Assembly: GCA_937877455.1 (NCBI GenBank)
Contig: CALFIU010000130.1
Coordinates: 1-64,000 of the forward strand
From: an uncultured Bacteroidales bacterium
Lineage (GTDB): Bacteria > Bacteroidota > Bacteroidia > Bacteroidales > UBA3824
DNA length: 64,000 bases
Direction: 5' to 3'
The position numbers and the translations under genes are program-made. Numbering within the stretch: the first letter of the stretch is position 1; every line of letters starts with the position of its first letter. Positions 18,544 to 26,785 of this stretch are shown in pieces. A model generated the notes under the pieces. The model was given only the letters and a program-made list of their open reading frames with translations. It did not search any database and was not told the DNA's origin.

Positions 18544-20298
18544 ATGTATAGAACACATAATTGCGGTCAGTTGAGGCTCGAAGATGCTGGAAAAACGGTT
18601 ACACTTTGCGGTTGGGCACAGAGGATACGTAACCTCGGCGCAATGACTTTCATTGATTTGAGAGATCGTTATGGAATTACTCAATTAGTTTTTAATATTG
18701 ACACAAATGCAGAGCTTTGTGGACAAGCGCGTAAAATAGGACGTGAATTTGTTATTCAAGCCATTGGAACAGTGGCAGAACGTAGTAGCAAAAACAAAGA
18801 TTTGCCAACAGGTGATATTGAAATCATTGTTAATCAACTTAATATACTAAATAAGTCGGAAATTCCACCGTTTACAATAGAAGAAAACACAGATGGTGGC
18901 GAAGATTTATTGTTGAAATATCGTTACCTTGACATACGTCGCAAACCAATAATCAATGGGTTGCTTTTGAGAAATAAAATGAGTCTTGAAACTCGTAAAT
19001 TCCTTGATTCTGAAGGATTTATGGAAGTAGAAACTCCAATGTTAATCAAGTCAACACCAGAAGGCGCACGTGATTATGTAGTTCCTTCGAGAATACATGC
19101 TGGACAGTTTTATGCGTTACCACAAAGCCCACAGCAATATAAACAATTGCTTATGGTGGCTGGCATTGACAAATATTATCAGATTGTAAAATGTTTTCGC
19201 GATGAGGATTTGCGTGCAGACCGTCAACCAGAATTTACTCAAATAGACTGCGAAATGTCGTTTGTTGAGCAAGAGGATGTTCTTAAAGTGTTTGAGGGGT
19301 TGGCAAAGCACCTTTTCAAAACAGTGAGTGGACTGGATATTGACTATAATTTCCCACGTATGGCATGGCACGATGCAATGGAACAATACGGAAGCGACAA
19401 ACCAGACATTCGTTTTGGTATGAAAATTCATAACCTTACCGATGTAGTTAAAAATCACGGATTTAAAGTGTTTGACGATGCAGAATATATCTGTGGTATT
19501 GCAGTAGGTGGTTGTGCAGGATATTCGAGAAAACAAACCGACGAACTCACCGAATGGGTAAAACGTCCGCAAGTTGGAGCTAAGGGTTTAGTTTATATAA
19601 AATATAATGAGGACGGCTCGATAAAATCATCAGTTGATAAGTTTTATAGTCAAGACGACCTTAAACTTATTGCACAAACAGCAGGAGCAGGTACAGGCGA
19701 CTTGGTGTTGATTCTTTGCGGAAAAAAACTCCAAACACTTGTTGCAATGGGAACTTTACGCTTAGAAATGGCAAACCGTCTTAATTTGCGCGACAAAAAT
19801 ATTTTTGCACCGCTTTGGGTGGTAGATTTTCCGCTTTTTGAATGGGACGAAAACGAACAACGCCTTTCGCCAATGCATCACCCATTTACATCGCCCAAAA
19901 AAGAAGATATACCTATGCTTGACACTAATCCAGAAAAGGTTAGAGCAAATGCTTACGATTTGGTTATCAATGGAGTAGAAGTTGGAGGTGGTAGCATAAG
20001 AATTCACGATAGCAATCTTCAAGTAAAGATGTTTAATCTACTTGGATTTACATCAGAAAAAGCCGAAAGTCAATTTGGATGTTTAATTAACGCATTTAAA
20101 TATGGAGCTCCTCCTCATGGTGGATTGGCGTTTGGGCTTGATAGATGGGCAGCATTGTTAAATGGCTCAGATTCTATCAAAGATGTAATTGCATTCCCAA
20201 AAAACAATGCAGCACGAGATGTTATGATAGATGCTCCTTCATTTATTTCGCAAGAACAGCTTGATGAACTTGCTCTTAAAATAAATCCTCAGCAATAA
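18544..20298 (+). CDS. aspS: Aspartyl-tRNA synthetase
   Basis: AspRS charges tRNA-Asp with aspartate in the cytosol. The 584-residue product has the N-terminal OB-fold anticodon-binding domain (KTVTLCGWAQRIRNLG...FIDLRDRYG), class II motif 2 (FRDEDLRADRQPEFTQID), the bacterial GAD-type insertion in the middle, and motif 3 (GGLAFGLDRWAALL). Length and layout are those of the bacterial-type enzyme (580-600). Because only the sequence is available, I cannot say whether it is discriminating or also charges tRNA-Asn. A strong terminator follows. Confidence 0.97.
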   Translation: MYRTHNCGQLRLEDAGKTVTLCGWAQRIRNLGAMTFIDLRDRYGITQLVFNIDTNAELCGQARKIGREFVIQAIGTVAERSSKNKDLPTGDIEIIVNQLNILNKSEIPPFTIEENTDGGEDLLLKYRYLDIRRKPIINGLLLRNKMSLETRKFLDSEGFMEVETPMLIKSTPEGARDYVVPSRIHAGQFYALPQSPQQYKQLLMVAGIDKYYQIVKCFRDEDLRADRQPEFTQIDCEMSFVEQEDVLKVFEGLAKHLFKTVSGLDIDYNFPRMAWHDAMEQYGSDKPDIRFGMKIHNLTDVVKNHGFKVFDDAEYICGIAVGGCAGYSRKQTDELTEWVKRPQVGAKGLVYIKYNEDGSIKSSVDKFYSQDDLKLIAQTAGAGTGDLVLILCGKKLQTLVAMGTLRLEMANRLNLRDKNIFAPLWVVDFPLFEWDENEQRLSPMHHPFTSPKKEDIPMLDTNPEKVRANAYDLVINGVEVGGGSIRIHDSNLQVKMFNLLGFTSEKAESQFGCLINAFKYGAPPHGGLAFGLDRWAALLNGSDSIKDVIAFPKNNAARDVMIDAPSFISQEQLDELALKINPQQ

Positions 20299-20313
20299 AA
20301 TTTTAGTAATATC

Positions 20314-20353
20314 CAACGGTGGAATTGTTATAAATTCCGCCGTTGAATTTTTT
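20314..20353 (+). terminator. Intrinsic terminator after aspS
   Basis: CAACGGTGGAATT (20314-20326) pairs with AATTCCGCCGTTG (20333-20345) through 13 base pairs including one G-U, followed by a T-rich run. Confidence 0.85.
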
Positions 20354-20367
20354 ATAAAAGCAACACT

Positions 20368-20718
20368 ATGGCAACAACCAATGAAATTTCTGTTTTAAAA
20401 TCGATGCAGCATGCTTGCAGAAATATTATTTCGGTATCTAACGCATTTGTTAATGCCAACGATTTAACCGATAAGGAAATAGTTTTTGATAATGTTTATA
20501 TGAACCTTGTGGTAATTAGTGAGGCTAATATGAAAATTTCAGACAAGACAAAGGCTGAGTTTGATATTATCCGTTGGGACAATATTGAGTCTTATACTGC
20601 CGAAATAGTTAGCGATTATCATGCTGTTGATATAGGAAAAATTGTTGCGGTGTGTAAATATCTTGTTCCATCTCTCATAACAAAACTTGATAAGATTATT
20701 TCTCAATTGGCTGATTAA
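20368..20718 (+). CDS. HepT-like (DUF86) small protein with degenerate active site
   Basis: The 116-residue helical protein follows the HepT/DUF86 layout: an N-terminal helical hairpin, VFDNVYMNLVVISEA (the family's RNLEIIGEA-like helix), IRWDNI (W-R-I segment) and SDYHAVDI. HepT toxins are ribonucleases of the MntA-HepT system with an active RxxxxHxY motif. Aligning TAEIVSDYHAVD with the usual RNxLVHxYFGID puts Thr where the Arg should be and Ser where the catalytic His should be; only the Tyr remains. No MntA nucleotidyltransferase antitoxin gene adjoins it. It is therefore probably not an active toxin and may be a domesticated relative. It is followed 4 bases later by a metallohydrolase gene. 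Confidence 0.6.
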   Translation: MATTNEISVLKSMQHACRNIISVSNAFVNANDLTDKEIVFDNVYMNLVVISEANMKISDKTKAEFDIIRWDNIESYTAEIVSDYHAVDIGKIVAVCKYLVPSLITKLDKIISQLAD

Positions 20719-20722
20719 CAAA

Positions 20723-21364
20723 ATGAAGATAGAAATTTATCGTTTTAATTTATTTGAAGAAAATACTTACGTTGTCTATGACAATACTGGTGAATGTGTG
20801 ATTGTTGACCCGGGTTGTTATTCGCAAGAAGAACAAGATTTTTTGTTAGCAAGAATAAAAAAACTTACCCTAAAGCCAAAGTATATTGTAAATACGCATT
20901 GCCATAGCGATCATATTTTGGGTGTGGATTTTGTAAAAAAAACATACAATATACCATTTGTTGCCAATCGTGCCGATGAATATTTACTTAAAGATGCCCA
21001 AAAATTTGCATCAGCATGGGGTTGGAATGTAAAAACTGGATTAGAAATAGATATTGATGCAAAAGAAGGACATCAAATTTTGTTTGGTAATAGCAAACTT
21101 GAAATACTACACACACCCGGACATACACCAGGACAGATAGCTATTTATAGCAACGATGATAAATTTATGTTTGTTGGTGATACTATTTTTAAAGGAACAG
21201 TTGGACGTACTGACTTGCCTGGTGGAAATTATAATCAAATGATGTTGTCGATTCGCGAAAAAATTTTGAAAATGCCTTCTGATTTTGTAATTTTTCCTGG
21301 ACATGGTCCTGAAACATCAATTGGCGTAGAAATACAGACAAATCCAATGCTTTTTGATGATTAG
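20723..21364 (+). CDS. Metallo-beta-lactamase-fold hydrolase, YcbL/glyoxalase-II-like
   Basis: The 213-residue product has the full metal-binding set of the fold: HCHSDH at 59-64, HTPGHTPGQ, the bridging aspartate in FVGDTIF, and a late histidine in FPGHGPET. The short single-domain form without a C-terminal substrate helix domain is like YcbL-type thioester hydrolases rather than full GloB. Substrate is not assigned; S-lactoylglutathione or another thiol ester is possible. I chose the ATG at 20723, four bases after the preceding stop, over an in-frame TTG at 20687 inside the upstream gene. Confidence 0.85.
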   Translation: MKIEIYRFNLFEENTYVVYDNTGECVIVDPGCYSQEEQDFLLARIKKLTLKPKYIVNTHCHSDHILGVDFVKKTYNIPFVANRADEYLLKDAQKFASAWGWNVKTGLEIDIDAKEGHQILFGNSKLEILHTPGHTPGQIAIYSNDDKFMFVGDTIFKGTVGRTDLPGGNYNQMMLSIREKILKMPSDFVIFPGHGPETSIGVEIQTNPMLFDD

Positions 21365-21373
21365 TTTAATGTA

Positions 21374-22363
21374 ATGAGTTTTTGCGAATTTTTTTTGTTT
21401 CTAAAAACCTTAACAACAAAAAAAATTTTTAATTTTTTGTTGCGAGAGGTTATGAAATTTTGGGCATTTTCTAAAAAAAAAATCAAGTTTTTGGGTGTTC
21501 CATGGTCGGTTTCTGTTGAACCATGCAATATTTGTAACTTAAAATGCAAGCAATGTCCTTCGGGTTTAGGACTTTTGAAAAGAGAACGAACAAATATAAA
21601 AATTAGTGATTTTTGTCAGGTTGTAGACCAAATATATTCTACAACATTAAATCTTTTTCTTTATTTTCAAGGAGAACCATTTGTAAATAAGCATTTTATC
21701 GAAATGGTAAAATATGCCAAACAAAAAAATATTTATACCGTTACCAGTTCCAACGGACATTTTATTGATATGGATACTGCAGAAAAAACTGTTCTTTCGG
21801 GGCTTGACAAAATTATTATTTCGCTTGATGGATACAATCAACAAACGTATGAGGTATATAGAAAAGGTGGAAATTTTTCCGTTGTTTTAAAAGCAATAGA
21901 AAATTTGTCGGTTGCTAAAAAAAAAATGCACAAAAAAAATCCAATTATAGAAGTTCAGACACTTGCAACGAGTTATAACGAAAATAATCTAAAAAAAATA
22001 AAAAAAATGGCATTTTTGCTTGGTGCAGACAAGTTTGCTATAAAAACAATGCAAATAGAAGTTGGTGATTATGAGTTTTTTTTGCCCAAGAATAATAAAC
22101 TTTCTCGATACGAAAAAAAAACAGATGGAACATATCAATTAAAAAGAAAAGTAAAGTTTTGTAGTCGTGTTTTTGATTCTGCTGTGGTTTCAAGTAAACT
22201 TGATGTTGTGCCTTGTTGCTATGATAAAGATACAAATTTTGTGCTGGGAAATATATCGCAAAAATCTTTTAATGAGATTGTTAAAGGAAAAAAAACATTA
22301 GAATTTTTAACTCTTATATTGAGTAAAAAACGACCAAACATTTGTGAAAATTGTGTAGGTTAA
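21374..22363 (+). CDS. Radical SAM protein with SPASM-like C terminus
   Basis: The 329-residue protein contains the radical SAM cluster motif CNLKCKQC (C54, C58, C61; a further Cys at 51), a GEPF glycine motif (the usual GGEP varied), ISLDG, and a C-terminal SPASM-type set of cysteines: CSRVF, PCCYD and ICENC. SPASM proteins use extra iron-sulfur clusters to modify peptides or sugars, or act as anaerobic sulfatase-maturating-type enzymes. No precursor peptide gene is evident near it, so the substrate is unknown. It starts 9 bases after the metallohydrolase stop, suggesting a three-gene operon with that gene and the HepT-like gene. Confidence 0.82.
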   Translation: MSFCEFFLFLKTLTTKKIFNFLLREVMKFWAFSKKKIKFLGVPWSVSVEPCNICNLKCKQCPSGLGLLKRERTNIKISDFCQVVDQIYSTTLNLFLYFQGEPFVNKHFIEMVKYAKQKNIYTVTSSNGHFIDMDTAEKTVLSGLDKIIISLDGYNQQTYEVYRKGGNFSVVLKAIENLSVAKKKMHKKNPIIEVQTLATSYNENNLKKIKKMAFLLGADKFAIKTMQIEVGDYEFFLPKNNKLSRYEKKTDGTYQLKRKVKFCSRVFDSAVVSSKLDVVPCCYDKDTNFVLGNISQKSFNEIVKGKKTLEFLTLILSKKRPNICENCVG

Positions 22364-22390
22364 TAATGTTATTAAAAAAAATAAAAGTAT

Positions 22391-22429
22391 GAAAAAACAA
22401 ACTTTTTGGTGGTAAACCCACGTTTTTTC
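22391..22429 (+). terminator. Weak terminator-like hairpin after the radical SAM gene
   Basis: GAAAAAAC (22391-22398) and GTTTTTTC (22422-22429) are complementary and enclose a short GTGG/CCAC stem. The structure is AT-rich with a bulge, so termination strength is doubtful. Confidence 0.4.
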
Positions 22430-22435
22430 TAATTC

Positions 22436-22469
22436 TTGTTTTTTTAATAACAACAAATTATTATCTTTG
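22436..22469 (+). promoter_or_regulatory. Promoter of accD
   Basis: TTG at 22436-22438 and TATCTTTG at 22462-22469 have the 26-base spacing of Bacteroidetes -33/-7 promoters. The predicted leader before the ATG at 22488 is only about a dozen bases. Confidence 0.75.
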
Positions 22470-22487
22470 CAAAAAAATTATTATAAT

Positions 22488-23330
22488 ATGGGTTGGTTTA
22501 ATCGATTACAACAAGGTATCAATACCGAAACCAAGGATAAGAAGGAAATAAAGGAAGGATTGTGGTATAAATGCCCCAATTGCAAAAAGATTGTTCCGAT
22601 GGACGATCATAACGAAAATCTTGGAGTATGTGATGGGTGCGGATTTCACGACAAGATTTCCACATTAGAATATTTTTCTATAATTTTTGACGATAATCAA
22701 TATACCGAGTTATTTCAAAATCTTCGCGCATCAGATCCGTTGAAGTTTAAAGACAAAAAAAAATATACAGATAGAGTGGTAGCAGTAGAGCAATCTACTG
22801 GGCTTAATGAGGCAATGACTTCGGCTGTTGGTAAAATAGAAGAGCTTGATGTTGTGGTATGTTCCATGAATTTTGAATTTATTGGAGGTTCAATGGGAAG
22901 TGTTGTTGGCGAAAAAATTGCACGTTCGGTGGATTATTGCATAGAAAAACATTTGCCATTAGTTATATTTTCAAAATCGGGTGGTGCAAGAATGATGGAA
23001 GGTGCAATTTCGCTTATGCAGATGGCAAAGACATCGGCAAAACTTACTCAACTTTCCGACGCTAAGTTGCCTTATATTTCTGTAATGCTTGACCCTACAA
23101 CTGGCGGTGTGTCTGCTTCTTATGCAATGCTTGGTGATATTAACATGAGCGAACCAGGAGCTCTTATTGGTTTTGCAGGTCCTCGTGTAATTAGAGAATT
23201 TATTGGTAGAGATTTGCCTGAAGGTTTTCAACGTAGCGAGTTCTTGCTTGAGCATGGTTTTCTCGACTACATTGCTCCTCGAAAAGAAATGAAACAAACT
23301 ATTGCAAGGTTTATAAGAATGATGATGTAA
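22488..23330 (+). CDS. accD: Acetyl-CoA carboxylase carboxyltransferase subunit beta
   Basis: AccD forms, with AccA, the carboxyltransferase that moves carboxyl from biotin carrier protein to acetyl-CoA, giving malonyl-CoA for fatty acid synthesis. The 280-residue product has the N-terminal zinc ribbon (C29, C32, C48, C51) and crotonase-fold segments SGGARMMEGAISLMQMAK and LDPTTGGVSASYAMLGD, followed by GFAGPRVI. The ATG at 22488 lies 19 bases after the -7 promoter element; the earlier in-frame TTG at 22467 lies inside that element and cannot be the start. accA and the biotin carboxylase are not in this window. Confidence 0.96.
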   Translation: MGWFNRLQQGINTETKDKKEIKEGLWYKCPNCKKIVPMDDHNENLGVCDGCGFHDKISTLEYFSIIFDDNQYTELFQNLRASDPLKFKDKKKYTDRVVAVEQSTGLNEAMTSAVGKIEELDVVVCSMNFEFIGGSMGSVVGEKIARSVDYCIEKHLPLVIFSKSGGARMMEGAISLMQMAKTSAKLTQLSDAKLPYISVMLDPTTGGVSASYAMLGDINMSEPGALIGFAGPRVIREFIGRDLPEGFQRSEFLLEHGFLDYIAPRKEMKQTIARFIRMMM

Positions 23331-23351
23331 TTTATATTGTATTAAAATAAA

Positions 23352-23390
23352 CAAAAATGCCGATGCAAAATATATGTATCGGCATTTTTG
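23352..23390 (+). terminator. Intrinsic terminator after accD
   Basis: A perfect 13-bp stem pairs CAAAAATGCCGAT (23352-23364) with ATCGGCATTTTTG (23378-23390). It overlaps the in-frame TTG at 23388 and so also argues against starting the next gene that early. Confidence 0.85.
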
Positions 23391-23477
23391 TTAAAAAAAG
23401 TGCCGAATAGGATAAAAAAACTTCCAAAAAAATTTAGTTTAATATGCTTTTTTCTAATTTTGCCCGATAGAAAAGTA

Positions 23478-24629
23478 ATGATGGGAGAATTGTTAAAAAA
23501 TTTCTTTTGGGTGCAGCCTACCATCGCAACGTGGTTCGCTTACGCATTTGTATTATTTTGGTTGGTACAAATGTGTTATTATATTTTTGTTTTTATGCGA
23601 ATAGGGCGGCGAGTAAAACCAAAAGAATATCAACCTATTGTGCCTGTTTCTGTTGTTATTTGTGCAAAAAATGAGTCGGAAAATCTAAAAGAACGACTAA
23701 AATTTGTATTGGAGCAAGATTATCCAGAATTTGAAGTTATTGTTGTCAACGATTCGTCAACCGATGATACAATAATGGTGCTAAACGAGTTTAAAAAATT
23801 TTATAAAAATTTGTATGTAACAGAAATAGAGCGCGATAAACGATTTGGTCATGGAAAAAAACTTGCTCTAACAATAGGTATAAAGGCAGCTAAATATGAA
23901 TGGCTTTTGCTAACAGATGCCGATTGTAAGCCAGAATCGAAGTATTGGATTCGTACCATGGCACAAAATTTTACCGATGACACAGATTTTGTGCTTGGCT
24001 ACGGTGGTTATGAAGAAAAACGTGGATTATTCAACAAACTTTTACGTTATGATGCTGGTTTTATAGCATTGCAATATTTTACTTACGCCGAAGTTGGTAT
24101 GCCGTATATGGGTGTTGGACGAAATTTGGCATATCGTAAGTCGTTGTTTTTCAAAACAAAAGGATTTGCATCGCATAGTAGGCTAATGTCGGGAGATGAT
24201 GATATTTTTGTTAACGACAATGCAGTAAAAAATAAAGTAAAACTTGAATACAATCCTCACGGATTTACAAGTTGTGTTCCACAAGAAAATTTTTCAAAGT
24301 GGAATCATCAAAAACAGCGTCATTTTACAGCATCAGAGCGTTATAAAACATCGCATAAGTTGGTGCTTGGACTTGAACAGTTGTCGAGAACATTGTTTTA
24401 TCTTCTTGCAGTAATATTGGCATTTGTTTGGCCAATTTCTTTGGGCGTTGGTGTTTTGTTTTTACTAAGATATTTTGTATTTTTGTACACTATAATAAAA
24501 ACATCTAAACGGTTTAATATAAAAGGTGTGTCTGGTTGGGCTATATTGTTCGATTTTGTTCTGCCTTATATTAATTTGGTGCAATTATTGTTAAGTAAAT
24601 TTCGCAGGGACAGACTCACATGGAAGTAG
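23478..24629 (+). CDS. Membrane-bound family 2 glycosyltransferase
   Basis: From the ATG at 23478 (another ATG follows at 23481) the protein is 383 residues. It has one N-terminal helix (WFAYAFVLFWLVQMCYYIF), a cytosolic GT-A domain starting VSVVICAKNESENL, the metal-binding DAD in LLTDADCKPE, and a C-terminal WNHQKQRH segment similar to the QxxRW motif of processive GT2 enzymes, followed by two or three membrane helices. This plan suggests transfer from a nucleotide sugar to a membrane-linked acceptor; donor and acceptor are unknown. It overlaps the sigma factor gene by 10 bases, a coupling often seen for this pair in Bacteroidetes (from memory). Confidence 0.88.
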   Translation: MMGELLKNFFWVQPTIATWFAYAFVLFWLVQMCYYIFVFMRIGRRVKPKEYQPIVPVSVVICAKNESENLKERLKFVLEQDYPEFEVIVVNDSSTDDTIMVLNEFKKFYKNLYVTEIERDKRFGHGKKLALTIGIKAAKYEWLLLTDADCKPESKYWIRTMAQNFTDDTDFVLGYGGYEEKRGLFNKLLRYDAGFIALQYFTYAEVGMPYMGVGRNLAYRKSLFFKTKGFASHSRLMSGDDDIFVNDNAVKNKVKLEYNPHGFTSCVPQENFSKWNHQKQRHFTASERYKTSHKLVLGLEQLSRTLFYLLAVILAFVWPISLGVGVLFLLRYFVFLYTIIKTSKRFNIKGVSGWAILFDFVLPYINLVQLLLSKFRRDRLTWK

Positions 24630-25261
24630 AAGTAAATACATCTTTTTCGGATAAGGCTAAAGCTGATCTGATATTGGTGAAGCAAGCACAAAATGGCAGT
24701 CAGAAAGCATTTGCCGAGTTGCTAAAGCGTTACCGCGAATCGGTATATTATATGGTTTTAAAAATGGTGCGCAATAAAGACGATGCCGAAGATCTTACAA
24801 TAGAAGCTTTTGGTAAAGCTTTTAAAAACATACATTTGTATTTGCCTAACAATGCTTTTAGTACTTGGTTGTTTAAAATAGCATCTAATAATACAATTGA
24901 TTTTTTGAGATGTAATAAAATGTCAAAAAATTCGATACCTATTGAAAATGTTGCTGTGGATTTGGGCGACAATGTTTCTTATAGCAATGGCAATTTTATA
25001 GCAACGCTTCGGGACCCTGAGGAAAAATTGGTTAAAGAGCAGCGTGAAAACATTTTACGAAATATTGTAAAGCAGTTGCATCACGATTATCGACAAATTA
25101 TTGAAATGCGTTATTTTGAAGAAAAATCTTACCAAGAAATAGCCCAAGAACTTGGAATACCACTTGGCACTGTAAAGGCGCGATTGTTTAGAAGTCGTGA
25201 ACTTTTGCTCGGTATTATCAAAAATACTGAAATAAACAACAAAGATGAGGAGTTTGTTTAG
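24620..25261 (+). CDS. Sigma-70 family (ECF-type) RNA polymerase sigma factor
   Basis: The 213-residue protein has only sigma regions 2 and 4. Region 2 (about 38-105) includes YRESVYYMVLKMVRNKDDAEDLTIEAFGKAF and FSTWLFKIASNNTIDFLR; region 4 (about 150-205) includes YRQIIEMRYFEEKSYQEIAQELGIPLGTVKARLFRSRELL. An acidic and Asn/Ser-rich linker of about 30 residues separates them. No FecR-type or zinc anti-sigma gene adjoins it, so it does not belong to the iron/TonB-type ECF units. It sits between a glycosyltransferase and rsmG, overlapping the first by 10 bases and 3 bases from the second, and is likely co-expressed with both. Confidence 0.9.
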   Translation: MEVEVNTSFSDKAKADLILVKQAQNGSQKAFAELLKRYRESVYYMVLKMVRNKDDAEDLTIEAFGKAFKNIHLYLPNNAFSTWLFKIASNNTIDFLRCNKMSKNSIPIENVAVDLGDNVSYSNGNFIATLRDPEEKLVKEQRENILRNIVKQLHHDYRQIIEMRYFEEKSYQEIAQELGIPLGTVKARLFRSRELLLGIIKNTEINNKDEEFV

Positions 25262-25264
25262 GCA

Positions 25265-25873
25265 ATGGTTTCGATAATTTTTAAATATTTTGATTCGTTG
25301 TCTGATATTCAAAAGCAGCAATTTGAACAGTTGGGCGAATTGTATGGCTATTGGAACGAAAAAATAAATGTTATTTCGCGCGCTGACATTGGGCATTTAT
25401 ACGAAAGACATGTTTTACATTCGTTAAGTATTGCTAAGTTTAATTTACTGAACGAGAGTTTTGATATACTTGATGTTGGAACGGGCGGGGGATTTCCAGG
25501 CATTCCGTTGGCTATTTTTTATCCCCAAAAAAAATTTACTTTGATAGATTCAATTGGAAAAAAAATAAGTGTTGCTAACGATGTATCCCAAAAACTTGGC
25601 TTAAAAAATGTGGTTGCAATAAAGACAAAAAGTACGTGTTTCAACAAAAAATTTGATACAATTGTTAGTCGTGCTGTAACAGCGTTTCCTGAATTTGTTA
25701 AGATGACAAAAAATAATCTTGTTAACAAAGGGGGAAAGATTGTTTATCTTAAAGGCGGAGATTTTCAAGAAGAAATAAAACCATTCGCTAATAAAACAGA
25801 AATTTTTAATATTTCTGATGTTTTTAAGGAAGAATTTTTTGAAACAAAAAAGATAATAAAATTTATGTTGTAA
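25265..25873 (+). CDS. rsmG: 16S rRNA (guanine527-N7)-methyltransferase
   Basis: RsmG (GidB) methylates N7 of G527 in 16S rRNA. The 202-residue protein carries WNEKINVISR and ERHVLHSL near its start, the SAM-binding loop DVGTGGGFPGIPLAI (70-84) and VVAIKTKS and VSRAVTAF later, all signature segments of the family. It is the last gene of the glycosyltransferase-sigma-rsmG run and is followed by a bidirectional terminator. Confidence 0.94.
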   Translation: MVSIIFKYFDSLSDIQKQQFEQLGELYGYWNEKINVISRADIGHLYERHVLHSLSIAKFNLLNESFDILDVGTGGGFPGIPLAIFYPQKKFTLIDSIGKKISVANDVSQKLGLKNVVAIKTKSTCFNKKFDTIVSRAVTAFPEFVKMTKNNLVNKGGKIVYLKGGDFQEEIKPFANKTEIFNISDVFKEEFFETKKIIKFML

Positions 25874-25875
25874 TA

Positions 25876-25909
25876 AAAAAAGCACGTATAAAACTATACG
25901 CGCTTTTTA
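25876..25909. terminator. Bidirectional terminator between rsmG and the TerB-like gene
   Basis: An A tract, the stem GC-A-CGTATA with TATACG-C-GC (one mismatch) around a four-base loop, and a T tract lie between two convergent genes. Confidence 0.8.
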
Positions 25910-25929
25910 TTGATTATTAGCATTATATG

Positions 25930-26496
25930 CTAAAAAAACGAATTTACTGCTTGAGCCATAGATTTTAGTCCTTTTGATAAAAATCCTGCCGACATATCTT
26001 GCGTTGGAGTAGGAGGGGTGTAATAAAAGACTTTTTCGTATTCTATATTATCTCCTTTTTCTTTTTCAATAGTAGTACGAATTTTTTCGTAAATTTCGTT
26101 GGAAATATCGAGTTTGCCCGCTATATATTTCATATATACTGATTCGGAATCGTGTACAACGTTGTTGGCAAAAGCGGTGTAAAACATGTCTGCCATCAAC
26201 GAATATTTTAAATCGGTATTTTTTACAAGTTCTGTCCAACGAGAGTATTTGTTGCTGTCGTATTTTTCTGTGTTAGCTATTATTGCGTTAATAATCTTTG
26301 GGTCGTCAATGTTAGCACGTTTGCAAATTGCTGTTATGGTTGCTAATTCTTTTTCGTCGATGCTACCATCTGCCCACGCCAACGAAGCTATCATACTAAC
26401 GTAGGCTATCTTTTCGCCAAGGGAATACTGTGTCATTGGTTGATTGTTGATTCCAATTTGGCTTAAAAATTTGTCTGTTAATTCTAATTCGTCCAT
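25930..26496 (-). CDS. TerB-like helical protein
   Basis: The 188-residue protein has a TerB-type core: a hydrophobic helix followed by WADGSIDEKELATI (about 41-54), the acidic loop typical of TerB/TerB-like domains that may bind a metal. A second repeat, AFANNVVHDSESVYMKYI, has a similar HDSE loop. A C-terminal Pro/Thr linker and amphipathic segment (FLSKGLKSMAQAVNSFF) might touch a membrane. It is not accompanied by other ter genes, so tellurite resistance should not be inferred. It is a single gene, divergent from cheR. Confidence 0.7.
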   Translation of the reverse strand: MDELELTDKFLSQIGINNQPMTQYSLGEKIAYVSMIASLAWADGSIDEKELATITAICKRANIDDPKIINAIIANTEKYDSNKYSRWTELVKNTDLKYSLMADMFYTAFANNVVHDSESVYMKYIAGKLDISNEIYEKIRTTIEKEKGDNIEYEKVFYYTPPTPTQDMSAGFLSKGLKSMAQAVNSFF

Positions 26497-26598
26497 ATAA
26501 AAAAAATATTTCTGTTTTTTGAAGCGTAACTTTTAGTTTATTTTTGTTTGCTAATCGTAAAAGTAAATAATTTCGGTTTTATAAAAAAATAGTTTAAC

Positions 26599-26624
26599 AA
26601 ATTTTATGAAAAAACATAAAATTT
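26599..26624. repeat. 10-bp inverted repeat in the TerB-like/cheR divergent region
   Basis: AAATTTTATG (26599-26608) and CATAAAATTT (26615-26624) are perfect inverted repeats with a six-A spacer, followed by a T run on the plus strand. The 289-base region (26497-26785) between the divergent genes otherwise shows only very AT-rich sequence and a weak -7-like TAACTTG at 26751. Confidence 0.45.
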
Positions 26625-26785
26625 AGTTTTTTTTGTATTTAGTTTAAAAAATATGCCAATTGGTTTTTAAAAAACATTAAAATTTGTTTTTTACCACAAA
26701 AATTAATAAATGAATAATTTTTCTATGATTATGGTTGCTTTTATGAGTAGTAACTTGCAAAAAAAACTTTTAAATAAAAAAATCA

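Noticed and set aside
20687..20722. Earlier TTG start for the metallohydrolase
   Set aside because: It lies inside the previous gene; the ATG at 20723 fits the family length.
25930..26496. Tellurite-resistance locus
   Set aside because: Only a single TerB-like domain protein is seen; no terC, terD or related genes.
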